51,674 nt of DNA from Gammaproteobacteria bacterium (GTDB taxonomy: Bacteria; Pseudomonadota; Gammaproteobacteria; JAABTG01): assembly GCA_017999615.1 (NCBI GenBank), contig JAGNLM010000014.1:1-51674 (forward strand), in the 5' to 3' direction. The stretch's first letter is position 1. The number at the start of each line of letters is the position of its first letter. Both the position numbers and the translations under genes were made by a program. Below the pieces are notes generated by a model. It searched no databases. It was not told the DNA's origin and saw only the letters and a list, made by a program, of their open reading frames with translations. Below are positions 17,136-26,574 of this stretch, piece after piece.

Positions 17136-18260
17136 ATGCAGAAGAAGCTTCTCACCATCGCAGTTGCAGCGGCCCTCGCGGCGCCGGTTGCGGTCATGGC
17201 CGACGTGACGGTGTACGGCCAGGCCCATTACAGCTATGACTGGGTTGACGGCTACACCTCGGGCGTTAGCGGCAAGAAGGTGACCGAGGACGCGACGGGC
17301 GTGTCCCGCAACAGCCGCATCGGCTTCAAGGGCGCCGAGGACCTGGGTGGCGGTCTGAAGGGTGTGTGGCAGGTCGAGGCCGAGGTCAACGGCAACGAGA
17401 ACGGCGTCGACTGGCGCAACACGTTCGTCGGTCTGTCGGGCGGCTGGGGCACGATCCTTGTCGGTCGGCACGACACCCCGTACAAGCTGGCCACCGGCAA
17501 GCTGGATCCGTTTGGTGACCGCATCGGTGACTATAACGTCGTCATCGGAAACTTCGGCGGGATCGTCACTTCTGACGAGCGCGCCCCGCAGACGATTGCG
17601 TACGTGAGCCCGAACTTCTCCGGCTTCAGCGGCGCCATCGCCTATGTCAGCCACTACTTCACGGACCAGGCTGCGACCGGTTCCGCCGGCGCCATTGATG
17701 GCGACGAGCGTGACCAGGCCGTCAGCGCGATGGTCATGTACGACAACGCCGGTTTCTTCGCCAGCGCTGCCTACGAGTACGGCGAGGGCAACCGGATTGC
17801 TGGGGCCCTGGCTCCCGGGCTTCTGCCCGCTGACCCGGCTGGCTACGACGAGCCTAACCTGACGTCCATGAAGTTCGGTCTGGGCTACACCTTTGCCGGC
17901 TTCACCCTGGGCGGCATCTACGAGAATATCGATGCCGATGGGGGCAAGGGTTCGAAGAGCATTGACCGTGATGCGTACTACGTGGCGGCGTCTTACGCCT
18001 TCGGCAACAGTGCCATCAAGGGCTTCTGGGGCATGGCGGACGACATTGAGAAAGTTAAGGATAGCGGTGCCTACATGTACGGCGTCGGGTACGACTACAA
18101 CCTGAGCAAGCGGACCACGCTGTATGCGATGTACGCTGGCATCAACAACGAGCGTAACGGTGATTACGGTCTGTGGGGCGGCCAGGGCCTGAACAGCGCC
18201 TACAAGGCCGACGGCCACAACGTCAACGGCTACTCCCTGGGCGTGATCCACAAGTTCTAA
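17136..18260 (+). CDS. outer-membrane trimeric porin (Gram-negative porin family)
   Basis: A 374-residue precursor. The signal peptide MQKKLLTIAVAAALAAPVAVMA ends with a typical AxA-type site near residue 22. The mature part begins DVTVYGQAHYSYDWV and consists of alternating beta strands ending in an aromatic C-terminus (LGVIHKF), the outer-membrane insertion signal for BAM. RNSRIGFKGAEDLGGGLKG and the GRHDTPYK loop identify the general diffusion porin family. Start ATG 17136 follows CGGGAGAA. Less extreme GC and codon use than its neighbours suggests high expression. It is monocistronic, with its own terminator. Confidence 0.93.
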   Translation: MQKKLLTIAVAAALAAPVAVMADVTVYGQAHYSYDWVDGYTSGVSGKKVTEDATGVSRNSRIGFKGAEDLGGGLKGVWQVEAEVNGNENGVDWRNTFVGLSGGWGTILVGRHDTPYKLATGKLDPFGDRIGDYNVVIGNFGGIVTSDERAPQTIAYVSPNFSGFSGAIAYVSHYFTDQAATGSAGAIDGDERDQAVSAMVMYDNAGFFASAAYEYGEGNRIAGALAPGLLPADPAGYDEPNLTSMKFGLGYTFAGFTLGGIYENIDADGGKGSKSIDRDAYYVAASYAFGNSAIKGFWGMADDIEKVKDSGAYMYGVGYDYNLSKRTTLYAMYAGINNERNGDYGLWGGQGLNSAYKADGHNVNGYSLGVIHKF

Positions 18261-18286
18261 TCGCTTCCCAGGCGTGACGTGACTCG

Positions 18287-18314
18287 GACGGGGCCTTCGG
18301 GCCCCGTCTTTTTT
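18287..18314 (+). terminator. intrinsic terminator of the porin gene
   Basis: GACGGGGCC (18287-18295), a TTCG tetraloop, and GGCCCCGTC (18300-18308) form a perfect 9-bp stem followed by six T (18309-18314). This is a textbook intrinsic terminator 26 bases after the porin stop. Confidence 0.95.
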
Positions 18315-18488
18315 GTGCGCTCGACGACTCGCCGGACCCGGGAACTGTCAAGAAACTCCCGCGCGCGGATCGAAAATCTGAAGCGGCCGGGGGGCGGAGG
18401 GGCGTGGTAGCGTTCCCCCGCTGACTTCGGAGGCCCGAAGGGGCTCCGGGGCAGAGCCGGCTCGAACCCAGGGAAGGAGGAAAGTCAC

Positions 18489-18854
18489 ATGGAACGGATG
18501 CGCAGCATCGCCCTCGCCGTGGCTCTCGCGGCGCCGTTTGCCCCGCAGGCGGGGCAGACCGTGGACATCAACAACGCGGACGCCGAGACGCTGGCGAAGG
18601 TCATCGACGGCATCGGCGTCGCCAAGGCCCAGGCCATTGTGGACTACCGGAAGGCGAACGGCCCCTTCCAGTCGGTGGAAGGGCTGGCCGCCGTCAAGGG
18701 GATCGGCGAGCGTACCGTGGAGCGCAACCGTGACCGGCTGACCGTCGGCGCGGCGTCTGCCGCGGCCCCGGCCCCGGCCAATCCGGCGGCCACCGCTCCG
18801 GTCGGCGCCCAGGCCGCGCCCACGCCCGCCCCGGCACGGGCCGCCGCCCGCTGA
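18489..18854 (+). CDS. secreted ComEA-like helix-hairpin-helix DNA-binding protein
   Basis: A 121-residue protein with a signal peptide (about residues 1-22). A ComEA-type double helix-hairpin-helix domain follows (VDINNADAETLAKVIDGIGV, then GPFQSVEGLAAVKGIGERTVE), and then an Ala/Pro-rich tail of about 35 residues. Such proteins bind DNA in the periplasm, classically during natural transformation. No other competence gene is in the window. ATG 18489 follows GAAGGAGGAAAG, a strong binding site. The 228-base gap before it holds only small hairpins (CTTCGG/CCGAAG at 18425-18440). Confidence 0.82.
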   Translation: MERMRSIALAVALAAPFAPQAGQTVDINNADAETLAKVIDGIGVAKAQAIVDYRKANGPFQSVEGLAAVKGIGERTVERNRDRLTVGAASAAAPAPANPAATAPVGAQAAPTPAPARAAAR

Positions 18855-19187
18855 AGACCCGCTTGCCTCCGCGTGGGGCAGCGGGCACCGGCCAGGGACG
18901 GCCGGCACTTCGGTCGGCGGGTTGGCTACGGAACGGGTGACCCGCCGGCCACCTTTCCCTTTCACCCCAGGGCGTTGAACGCGCCGGGGCTTGCCGCAGC
19001 TTTTCGTCTCGACATCACGTGCTGGGCCCTCGACTGGGACGACGTCCGGCGCGGGCTACTCGCTCAGCATTGAGGAGAGTGCCGCGAGGACGCTGGCCCG
19101 CGTGCCGGTCCCGACCGGTATGGCCTCCGTGACGCGCGTGCATGCTAAACTTTATTCAGTAGAGTTCAACTTGCTTGAAGGGTTGCT
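18855..19187. other. 333-base gap without a supported gene
   Basis: No reading frame here has a ribosome binding site or recognisable product. A 6-bp hairpin (CCGGCC/GGCCGG, within 18888-18905) lacks a T-run. The last 50 bases turn AT-rich and carry the likely promoter and operator of the toxin-antitoxin pair that follows. The drop in GC at about 19140 marks the edge of probably acquired DNA. Confidence 0.5.
19165..19179 (+). promoter_or_regulatory. small palindrome upstream of the antitoxin gene
   Basis: TTCAA-CTTGC-TTGAA is a perfect inverted repeat of 5-base arms ending 8 bases before the antitoxin ATG. Antitoxins of the ribbon-helix-helix type bind such short palindromes to repress their own operon. 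TAAACT at 19146-19151 may be the -10, but I see no good -35. Confidence 0.4.
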
Positions 19188-19544
19188 ATGGCACGCACCA
19201 GCCGGAACCTGGGCTTTACTGTCCCGCCGCGCATGGCGGATGAGTTTGAACGGGTTGCCGAGGAGGAGGGAAGCACGAAGAGCGAGCTCTTTCGCCGGAT
19301 GTTTCGCCTGTACCAGACCTACCGTGCGCCGCTTGTGAATCGAACGCAGGCGCCAGATGCGTGGGTAGAACGTCTGATCCTGGAGGCCCAGGAAGCGGAG
19401 CGCCGCGGCCCCCTGAACGCGAAGGAATACAGCGCCGAGATGGAACGCTCACAGATCTATGGCGCGCAACGGGCGAAGGCCCTTGGCATCAACTCGGAGA
19501 AGGAACTCGAGAACATGCTCTATGGGAAAAGATCGCCCCGGTAG
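19188..19544 (+). CDS. ribbon-helix-helix type antitoxin
   Basis: A 118-residue protein. Residues about 7-45 (NLGFTVPPRMADEFERVAEE then STKSELFRRMF) have the strand-helix-helix pattern of ribbon-helix-helix DNA-binding antitoxins. The long charged C-terminus would wrap the toxin. Its last 23 bases overlap the PIN-domain gene, the classic antitoxin-toxin arrangement. Codon use is less GC-biased than neighbouring genes, suggesting horizontal acquisition. The partner identity supports the antitoxin call more than the sequence itself does. Confidence 0.75.
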   Translation: MARTSRNLGFTVPPRMADEFERVAEEEGSTKSELFRRMFRLYQTYRAPLVNRTQAPDAWVERLILEAQEAERRGPLNAKEYSAEMERSQIYGAQRAKALGINSEKELENMLYGKRSPR

Positions 19545-19953
19545 CCTGCGCGTCGTCCTCGACACCAACGTTCTCATCTCGTCGCTTCACTTCCCAAACG
19601 GTGCGCTTTCCCGCATCTGGGTGCTGCTCGGTGGCCAGGTGCGGCTCATCCTTTCGCCTGCAATTCTTTCTGAGTTGGCTGAGAAGCTCCGGGGCAAGTT
19701 CGGGTGGGACGAAGCCGAGCTCCAGCGGACGTTGCGGACGCTCGTACGGAGAGCCGTCATTGTGCGGCCCACGACCATTCCCGACGTCCTTCCTGACGAC
19801 CCTGACGACAACCACATCATCGCGTGTGCAGTGTCGGGACGCGCCGACGTTATCGTAAGCGGCGACCGCGACCTGCTACGTCTCAAAGCGTACGAGGGAA
19901 TCCCCATCGTTCGGCCGATGGACTTCGTGCGCATGGTGGGAGGCACGCGTTAG
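19522..19953 (+). CDS. PIN-domain toxin (VapC-like ribonuclease)
   Basis: A 143-residue PIN-domain nuclease of the group annotated as putative toxin component, PIN family (COG1569-like). Acidic catalytic residues are visible: Asp in VVLDTNVLISSL, Glu in ILSELAEKL, and the Asp cluster in LPDDPDDNHIIACA with ISGDRD-like VSGDRDLL. ATG 19522 lies inside the antitoxin gene, which implies translational coupling. An in-frame start at 19459 is rejected because it has no binding site and adds a low-complexity Arg-rich segment. The toxin probably cleaves RNA; the target is unknown. Confidence 0.82.
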   Translation: MGKDRPGSLRVVLDTNVLISSLHFPNGALSRIWVLLGGQVRLILSPAILSELAEKLRGKFGWDEAELQRTLRTLVRRAVIVRPTTIPDVLPDDPDDNHIIACAVSGRADVIVSGDRDLLRLKAYEGIPIVRPMDFVRMVGGTR

Positions 19954-19996
19954 GTTGGGGGACTGGGCGGCCTCAGCCGTCAAGAGGCTCCAGCTG

Positions 19997-20748
<752 letters not shown>

Positions 20749-20759
20749 AACACGAAGCT

Positions 20760-21746
20760 TCATGCCCCCACCTGGTCCAGCACGCCCAGCAGCCCCCCCA
20801 GCTCCCCCTGCCTTCCCGCCACCTCCCGCACGTACCCGAGGGTGCGCGGGATGTCGGGGAGGTAGTGGGGCTTGCCGTCCCGGTGGTGCAGGCGAGCGAA
20901 GATCCCGGCCGCCTTCAGGTGGCGCTGGGCCCCGGCGAGGTCGAGCCAGCGCAGGAACACCTCGGGGTCGGTCCGGGGGATGGCGCCGGCGGCCTCGAGA
21001 CGGCGCCCGTAGCCGAGCGCGGTCTCCCGTACGAATTCCGCCGGCCAGGCGACGTAGCAGTCCCGCAACAGGCTCACCAGGTCGTAGGTCACCGGCCCCA
21101 CCAGGGCCCCCTGGAAGTCCAGGACGCCCGGGTTGCCCTCCGCGAGAAGCATCAGGTTCCGGGAGTGATAGTCCCGGTGCACGAAGGTGCGCGGCTGCTC
21201 GAGCGCCCCGGCCACCAGCACGTCCTCCGCGGCGGCGAGGCCCCTCTCCTGGTCCGGCGTCAGGGTGACGCCCAGGTGCCGGCCGAGATACCACTCGCGG
21301 AAGATGCCGAGCTCGAGGCGCAGCAGGCGTTCGTCGTAGGCGGGCAGACCCCGGGTCGGGACCGCGGTCTGCATGCGCAGCAGGGTGTCCAGGGCATCCC
21401 CGTAGAGCCTCTCCGCCGAGGCCCCCCCGGCGAGCGCGGCGAGGTAGTGGGTGCTGCCCAGGTCGGTCAGCAGCAGCAGGCCCCGCGCGAGGTCCGTGGC
21501 CAGCACCCGGGGGACGGTGACGCCGGCCGCGGCCAAGCGGGCGGCGAGCTCGACGAAGGGGCGCGAGTCCTCGCGCTCGGGCGGGGCGTCCATCAGGATG
21601 AGCGACTCTGCGTCCCGCGTGATGCGGAAGTAGCGCCGGAAGCTGGCGTCGCTCGAGGCGGGGGCGAGGGTGAAATCCCCGAACCCCAGCTCCTCGGAGA
21701 GCCAGCGGCGGGCGAGGTCGAGACGGGCGTCGGTGGGGGTGTTCAC
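20760..21746 (-). CDS. amgK: anomeric MurNAc/GlcNAc kinase
   Basis: A 328-residue aminoglycoside-phosphotransferase-fold kinase that phosphorylates MurNAc or GlcNAc at C1 so that MurU can make UDP-MurNAc, bypassing de novo synthesis (a route linked to fosfomycin tolerance in Pseudomonas). Motifs: SSDASFRRYFR N-terminally, the catalytic FVHRDYHSRNLML, and the metal-binding VLDFQGALVGPVTYDL. GTG 21746 is chosen; a promoter lies just upstream. The gene is followed by the palindromic element and murU. Confidence 0.9.
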   Translation of the reverse strand: MNTPTDARLDLARRWLSEELGFGDFTLAPASSDASFRRYFRITRDAESLILMDAPPEREDSRPFVELAARLAAAGVTVPRVLATDLARGLLLLTDLGSTHYLAALAGGASAERLYGDALDTLLRMQTAVPTRGLPAYDERLLRLELGIFREWYLGRHLGVTLTPDQERGLAAAEDVLVAGALEQPRTFVHRDYHSRNLMLLAEGNPGVLDFQGALVGPVTYDLVSLLRDCYVAWPAEFVRETALGYGRRLEAAGAIPRTDPEVFLRWLDLAGAQRHLKAAGIFARLHHRDGKPHYLPDIPRTLGYVREVAGRQGELGGLLGVLDQVGA

Positions 21747-21771
21747 GGGGCTTGTCTCACGGGCGGCCGGC

Positions 21772-21800
21772 AGTATAGCGGGGCGCCCCGTCGCCGTCAG
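21772..21800 (-). promoter_or_regulatory. sigma70-type promoter of amgK-murU
   Basis: On the minus strand CTGACG (21800-21795), a 17-base spacer and TATACT (21777-21772) match the consensus at 4/6 and 5/6. The -10 ends 26 bases before the amgK GTG. Confidence 0.55.
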
Positions 21801-21855
21801 ATTCCGGGCTAGAATGTCCGCCACCCCCGCGAGACGGCTGCCGAACGCACGCGCC

Positions 21856-22842
21856 ATGTCCCCCACCGCCCCCGACCCGGAAGCCCTGATCCGTCTCGGC
21901 GTTGCCGTCCTGGAGACGGAGGCGGCGGCCATCCGCGACCTCGTGCCCCGCGTCGGCGGGGACTTCGCCCGGGCCTGCGAATACCTGCTGGCCTGCCGCG
22001 GCCGCATCGTCGTCCTCGGCATGGGCAAGTCGGGCCACGTGGGCGGCAAGATCGCCGCGACCCTCGCCAGCACCGGCAGCCCCGCCTTCTTCGTCCACCC
22101 GGGCGAGGCGAGCCACGGCGACCTGGGGATGATCACCGCCGCGGACGTGGTCCTGGCGCTCTCGACCTCCGGCGAGACGGACGAGATCCTGGCCATCCTG
22201 CCGATCATCCGCCGCCTCGGCGTCCCGCTCGTCGCGCTGACCGGCAACCCCGGCTCGCGGCTCGCCCGCGAGGCGAGCGTGCACCTGGACGTGAGCGTGG
22301 CCCGCGAGGCGTGCCCCCTGGGGCTCGCCCCGACCGCGAGCACGACGGCGGCGCTCGCCATGGGGGACGCGCTCGCGGTGGCGCTGCTGCAGGCGCGGGG
22401 CTTCAGCGCGGAGGACTTCGCGCGCTCGCACCCCGCCGGGCGCCTCGGGCGCCGGCTGCTGCTGCACATCGCCGACGTCATGCGCACGGGCGCCGCGCTG
22501 CCCCGGGTCGGCCCCGATGCGACCCTGAGCGAGGCGCTGGTGGAGATGACCAGCAAGGGGCTCGGCATGACCGCCATCGTGGACGCCGGGGACCGGGTGC
22601 TCGGCCTCTTCACCGACGGCGACCTGCGCCGGGCGCTCGACCGCCGGGTGGACCCCCACGAGGCCCGCATCGCCGAGCTGATGACCCGCAATCCGAAGAC
22701 CGTCCCGCCGGGGCTCCTCGCCGTCGAGGCCCTGAACCGCATGCAGCAGCACAAGATCAACGGCTTCCTGGTGACCGCCGAGGACGGCCGGTTGCTGGGG
22801 GCGCTGAACACGCACGACCTGCTGCGGGCGGGCGTGCTGTGA
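21856..22842 (+). CDS. kdsD: D-arabinose 5-phosphate isomerase
   Basis: A 328-residue enzyme converting ribulose-5-phosphate to arabinose-5-phosphate, the first step of KDO synthesis. The SIS domain shows GMGKSGHVGGKIAATLASTG, the SHGDLG loop and SGETDEI. Two CBS domains follow (about residues 210-325, with NGFLV and LGALNTHDL). ATG 21856 gives exactly the length of E. coli KdsD. An in-frame ATG at 21814 would add 14 residues. TAGAAT at 21810-21815 may be its -10. It heads the kdsD-kdsC-lpt-rpoN cluster. Confidence 0.95.
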   Translation: MSPTAPDPEALIRLGVAVLETEAAAIRDLVPRVGGDFARACEYLLACRGRIVVLGMGKSGHVGGKIAATLASTGSPAFFVHPGEASHGDLGMITAADVVLALSTSGETDEILAILPIIRRLGVPLVALTGNPGSRLAREASVHLDVSVAREACPLGLAPTASTTAALAMGDALAVALLQARGFSAEDFARSHPAGRLGRRLLLHIADVMRTGAALPRVGPDATLSEALVEMTSKGLGMTAIVDAGDRVLGLFTDGDLRRALDRRVDPHEARIAELMTRNPKTVPPGLLAVEALNRMQQHKINGFLVTAEDGRLLGALNTHDLLRAGVL

Positions 22843-22886
22843 GGGACGCGCTGTGACGGAGGTGCCGGAGCGGTGAGGGGGCAGGC

Positions 22887-23411
22887 GTGAAGGATGTCCT
22901 GGAGCGGGCCGCACGCGTGCGGCTGGTGGTCTTCGACGTCGACGGCGTGCTGACCGACGGCAGCCTCTTCTTCGGCGACGACGGCGAGGAGTACAAGGCC
23001 TTCCACGCGCGGGACGGGCAGGGCATGGCCATGCTGCGCGAGGCCGGGGTGGAGATCGGGGTCATCAGCGGCAGGACCTCGCGGGCGGTCACTCACCGCA
23101 TGTCCTCGCTCCACGTCTCCCACGTGTACCAGGGCCAGCAGGACAAGCTGGCCGCCTTCGAGGAGCTGCTCGGCAAGCTCGGCCTCACCGCGGACCAGGC
23201 GGCCTTCGTGGGCGACGACGTCATCGACCTCCCCATCCTGCTGCGCGCCGGGCTCGCCATCGCGGTGGCGGACGCCCACCCCCTGGTGGCGCGCCACGCC
23301 CACTGGCAGACCCCCAGCGCCGGGGGGCGCGGCGCCGGCCGGGACGTCTGCGAGCTCATCCTGGAGGCGCGGGGCCAGCTCGAGGCGCTGTCGCAGCGCT
23401 ACCTGCGGTGA
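22887..23411 (+). CDS. kdsC: KDO 8-phosphate phosphatase
   Basis: A 174-residue HAD-family phosphatase that releases KDO from KDO-8-phosphate. HAD motif I FDVDGVLTDG, motif II VISGRTS, the lysine in GQQDKLAAFEE and motif IV FVGDDVIDLP are all present. It uses GTG 22887, 44 bases after kdsD. Its TGA stop overlaps the GTG start of the lptC remnant (GTGA), the usual kdsC-lptC coupling. Confidence 0.96.
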   Translation: MKDVLERAARVRLVVFDVDGVLTDGSLFFGDDGEEYKAFHARDGQGMAMLREAGVEIGVISGRTSRAVTHRMSSLHVSHVYQGQQDKLAAFEELLGKLGLTADQAAFVGDDVIDLPILLRAGLAIAVADAHPLVARHAHWQTPSAGGRGAGRDVCELILEARGQLEALSQRYLR

Positions 23412-23647
23412 GCCGTTGGTGGATCGCGGCCCTCCTCGCGAGCGCGCTCCTCGGCAGCGCGCTCGACGTGTAGATGCGCGACGTGACGGTGCTGCCCTCC
23501 CGCGAAGAGGCCCGCACGGAGGCCCCCGCGCGCATCGTCGGGCCCTGGGGCGAGGCCGAGGGCGTCGGCATGAATCTCCGGCTCGCCGCGAGCCGGTTGG
23601 AACTTCTCTCCCGGGTGAGGACCCGCTATGACCCACAAAGGCACTGA
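23408..23647 (+). pseudogene. lptC: degenerate lptC: in-frame deletion plus TAG stop
   Basis: A single frame runs from GTG 23408 (overlapping the kdsC stop) to TGA 23645-23647 (overlapping lptA by 20 bases), exactly where lptC belongs. It encodes a 21-residue membrane helix (MSRWWIAALLASALLGSALDV), then TAG (23471-23473) immediately followed by ATG, then 57 residues. Those residues match the LptC C-terminus from memory: VTVLPSREEARTEAP, GPWGEAEGVGM and [16 protein letters not shown], corresponding to its last beta strands. The intervening jellyroll, about 100-110 residues in LptC (normal length about 190), is missing. LptC normally bridges LptBFG and LptA. The two halves share a frame, so the lesion is an in-frame deletion plus a nonsense codon. 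An assembly artefact is possible. Confidence 0.85.
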
Positions 23648-24218
23648 GCTGTTCCTGATCCTGCTCGCGACCCTTCCCGGGGCCGCCCTCGCGCTCTCCA
23701 CCGACCGGGACCAGCCGGTGCACATCGAGGCCGACCGGGGCGAGCTGGACGACGTGAAGGGGGTGACCATCTACGAGGGCCGGGTGGTGGTGACCCAGGG
23801 CAGCATCAAGATCACGGGCGACCGCGTGGTCCTGTACTACGACGACCAACGGGACATCTCGCGGGCCGAGGCCGTCGGCAAGCCGGCGACCTACCAGCAG
23901 CTCTCGGACGGCGAGACCGAGCCGCTCAAGGCGCGGGCGCTGCGCATGGACTATCAGGTCAAGGAGGGGGTCATCGACCTCTACGACGACGCGAGCGTCC
24001 TCCAGTCGGGCAACAGCCTCTTCGGGAACCGGATCACCTACGACACGGTGAACGAGCGGGTGAAGGCCTCGCGCTCCGGTTCCGGGGAGGACCGCGTGCG
24101 CGTCATCCTCACCCCCAAGGCGAAGGACGGTGGGAAGGACGGAAAGAAGGATGGCGCCCCGGAGCCGGCGAAAGGCCAGCCCGCAAACGCCGGGCCCGGG
24201 AAGGGCGCCGCGCGATGA
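23628..24218 (+). CDS. lptA: periplasmic LPS-transport bridge protein
   Basis: A 196-residue precursor with a signal peptide (about residues 1-24, ending ALALS). The OstA/LptA jellyroll follows: [59 protein letters not shown] and [16 protein letters not shown] Lys/Gly/Pro-rich tail (about residues 165-196) is longer than in E. coli. LptA oligomers carry LPS across the periplasm. ATG 23628 lies inside the lptC remnant, and the stop overlaps lptB. Unlike lptC, the gene appears intact. Confidence 0.94.
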   Translation: MTHKGTELFLILLATLPGAALALSTDRDQPVHIEADRGELDDVKGVTIYEGRVVVTQGSIKITGDRVVLYYDDQRDISRAEAVGKPATYQQLSDGETEPLKARALRMDYQVKEGVIDLYDDASVLQSGNSLFGNRITYDTVNERVKASRSGSGEDRVRVILTPKAKDGGKDGKKDGAPEPAKGQPANAGPGKGAAR

Positions 24219-24940
24219 GCGTCCTGGCGGCGCGCCATCTGTCCAAGCGCTACCGCTCCCGGTATGTGGTGAACGACGTCAGCCTCAGCGTCACCAGCGG
24301 CGAGGTGGTCGGCCTGCTCGGCCCGAACGGCGCCGGCAAGACCACTTCGTTCTACATGATCGTGGGGCTGGTCCGCCCCGACGGCGGCACCATCGAGGTC
24401 AACCGGCGGGACATCACCTGGGAGCCGATGCACGTGCGCGCCCGGCTCGGCGTCGGCTACCTGCCCCAGGAGCCGTCGGTGTTCCGCAAGCTCACCGTGG
24501 AGCAGAACATCCTCGCCATCCTGGAGACGCGCCCGGACATGGACCGTGCCGAGCGTGAGCGCCGCGCGGAGTCGTTGATGAACGAGCTCCACGTGGGGCA
24601 CCTGCGCGACCAGATGGGGCTCAGCCTCTCGGGCGGTGAGCGCCGGCGCGTGGAGATCGCCCGGGCGCTCGCCGCGGACCCGCGCTTCATCCTCCTGGAC
24701 GAGCCCTTCGCCGGCGTCGACCCGCTCTCGGTGGTGGACATCCAGCGCATCATCGCCCACCTGAAGGAGCGCGGGATCGGCGTCCTCATCACCGACCACA
24801 ACGTCCGCGAGACCCTCGGGATCTGCGACCGCGCCTACATCGTGACCGAGGGCCACACCATCGCCGAGGGCGACCCCGAGTCGATCCTGCAGGACCGGCG
24901 GGTGCGCGAGGTCTATCTCGGCGAGGATTTCAAGCTGTGA
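24215..24940 (+). CDS. lptB: LPS export ABC transporter ATPase
   Basis: A 241-residue ATPase powering LptFG extraction of LPS. Walker [10 protein letters not shown] (about residues 37-45), Q-loop [12 protein letters not shown], signature [15 protein letters not shown], Walker [14 protein letters not shown] and switch His in TDHNVRE are intact. It overlaps lptA by 4 bases (ATGA). lptF and lptG are not in the window, as is normal. Intactness of lptA and lptB argues that the export pathway is in use despite the damaged lptC. Confidence 0.97.
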   Translation: MSVLAARHLSKRYRSRYVVNDVSLSVTSGEVVGLLGPNGAGKTTSFYMIVGLVRPDGGTIEVNRRDITWEPMHVRARLGVGYLPQEPSVFRKLTVEQNILAILETRPDMDRAERERRAESLMNELHVGHLRDQMGLSLSGGERRRVEIARALAADPRFILLDEPFAGVDPLSVVDIQRIIAHLKERGIGVLITDHNVRETLGICDRAYIVTEGHTIAEGDPESILQDRRVREVYLGEDFKL

Positions 24941-25033
24941 CCGGTGGTTCATGTGGTCTCGTTTATGCAAGGCAAAGATTGGGCTAGACTTGCCGCTAAA
25001 GGGGGTACCTAACCACCCGACGCCGCAGTGGCC

Positions 25034-26551
25034 ATGAAGCAGTCCCTCCAGCTCCGTCTCGGTCAGCACCTGACCATGACCCCCCAGCTGCAGCAGGCGA
25101 TCCGCCTCCTGCAGCTCTCCACCCTCGAGCTGCAGACGGAGGTCGAGCAGGTACTCGAGTCGAACCTGATGCTGGAGCGGGCCGAGGAGGAGGGCGAATC
25201 CGGGGCCGACGCGGGGGCGAGCCCGGCCGAGGCCTCCGCGGGCGCCGCCGAGGCGGCTGGTCCTGCCGAGCGGGGGGAGGCGTCCGCCGAGGAACCGGAC
25301 GACGACGGCCTCGCCCAGGAGCCGGACCTCACCATGGAGGGCGGGGACATCCCCGAGGAGCTGCCGGTCGACAGCGCCTGGGAGGACGTCTACGACGGCA
25401 CGGCGGGCCACACGGGGTCCGCCGACGGCGAGGCGGTCGAATTCGACCAGCTGCGCGGGCGCGAAGTCACCCTGCGCGACCACCTCCAGTGGCAGCTGCT
25501 CCTCACCCCACTCTCCGAGACCGACCGGGCCGTCGCCACCGCCATCATCGACGCCATCGACGAGGACGGCTACCTGCGGGCGAGCCTGGAGGAGATCCGC
25601 GACAGCATGGGCGGCGAGCCGCCCGTGGGGCTCGCCGAGGTGGAGGCGGTGCTCCACCGCGTGCAGGCCTTCGATCCGCCGGGGATCGGCGCGCGGGACC
25701 TGCGCGAGTGCCTGCTGATCCAGCTGCGCCAGCTCGACCCCAGGACCTGCTGGCGGGCCGAGGCGATCGACCTCGTGAGCGACCACCTAGGGCTCCTGGC
25801 GAGCCGGGACTTCGCCCAGCTCTCCCGGCGCATGCGCCTGGACCGCGCCGCGCTCCAGGAGGTGCTGCGCCTGGTGCAGGGACTGAGCCCCCGCCCGGGC
25901 GGCGAGCTGCCCGCGAGCGAGCCGGAGTTCATCGTCCCCGACGTGTTCGTGCGCAAGCACAAAGGCACCTGGCTCGTGGAGCTCAACGCCGACGCCCTGC
26001 CGCGCTTGCGCATCAATCCCTACTATGCGAGCCTCGTGCGCAGGGCCGACACGAGCGCGGACAACACCACGTTGAAGGCCCACCTGCAGGAGGCCCGCTG
26101 GTTCATGAAGAGCCTGCAGAGCCGGAGCGAGACCCTGCTCCGGGTGGCCTCGACCATCGTCGAGCGCCAGCGTGGATTCCTCGAGCACGGGGACGAGGCG
26201 ATGAGGCCCATGGTCCTCCACGACGTCGCCGAGGTCCTGGGCATGCACGAGTCGACCATCTCCCGCGTGACGACGCGCAAGTACATGCACACGCCGCGGG
26301 GGACCTTCGAGCTAAAGTACTTCTTCTCCAGCCACCTGCCGACCGACAGCGGCGGTGGGTGCTCGTCCACGGCCATCCGGGCCCTGATCCGGCGGCTCGT
26401 GGCGGCGGAGAATCCTCAGAAGCCTCTGAGCGACAACCGGATCGCCTCGCTGCTCTCGAAGGAGGGTATCCAGGTGGCCCGCAGGACCGTCGCCAAATAC
26501 CGGGAGGGGATGGCCATCCCTCCCTCGAGTGAACGCAAGCGGCTGGCCTAG
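25034..26551 (+). CDS. rpoN: RNA polymerase sigma-54 factor
   Basis: A 505-residue sigma-54. The Gln/Leu-rich region I ([20 protein letters not shown]) receives enhancer-binding protein signals. An acidic Ala/Glu/Asp-rich region II covers about residues 50-130. The core-binding region and the HTH with [19 protein letters not shown] follow, and the RpoN box [10 protein letters not shown] near residue 490 contacts the -24 element. ATG 25034 is chosen over GTG 25028 because family members begin [14 protein letters not shown] at 24985-24990 could be a -10. It follows lptB, a conserved arrangement. Confidence 0.97.
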   Translation: MKQSLQLRLGQHLTMTPQLQQAIRLLQLSTLELQTEVEQVLESNLMLERAEEEGESGADAGASPAEASAGAAEAAGPAERGEASAEEPDDDGLAQEPDLTMEGGDIPEELPVDSAWEDVYDGTAGHTGSADGEAVEFDQLRGREVTLRDHLQWQLLLTPLSETDRAVATAIIDAIDEDGYLRASLEEIRDSMGGEPPVGLAEVEAVLHRVQAFDPPGIGARDLRECLLIQLRQLDPRTCWRAEAIDLVSDHLGLLASRDFAQLSRRMRLDRAALQEVLRLVQGLSPRPGGELPASEPEFIVPDVFVRKHKGTWLVELNADALPRLRINPYYASLVRRADTSADNTTLKAHLQEARWFMKSLQSRSETLLRVASTIVERQRGFLEHGDEAMRPMVLHDVAEVLGMHESTISRVTTRKYMHTPRGTFELKYFFSSHLPTDSGGGCSSTAIRALIRRLVAAENPQKPLSDNRIASLLSKEGIQVARRTVAKYREGMAIPPSSERKRLA

Positions 26552-26574
26552 AAGGGCCAGAAAGGAGTGCGTCT

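Noticed and set aside
18873-19073. 66-residue open frame before the PIN toxin-antitoxin pair
   Set aside because: It has no binding site or recognisable domain, and its composition is typical of a chance frame in GC-rich DNA.
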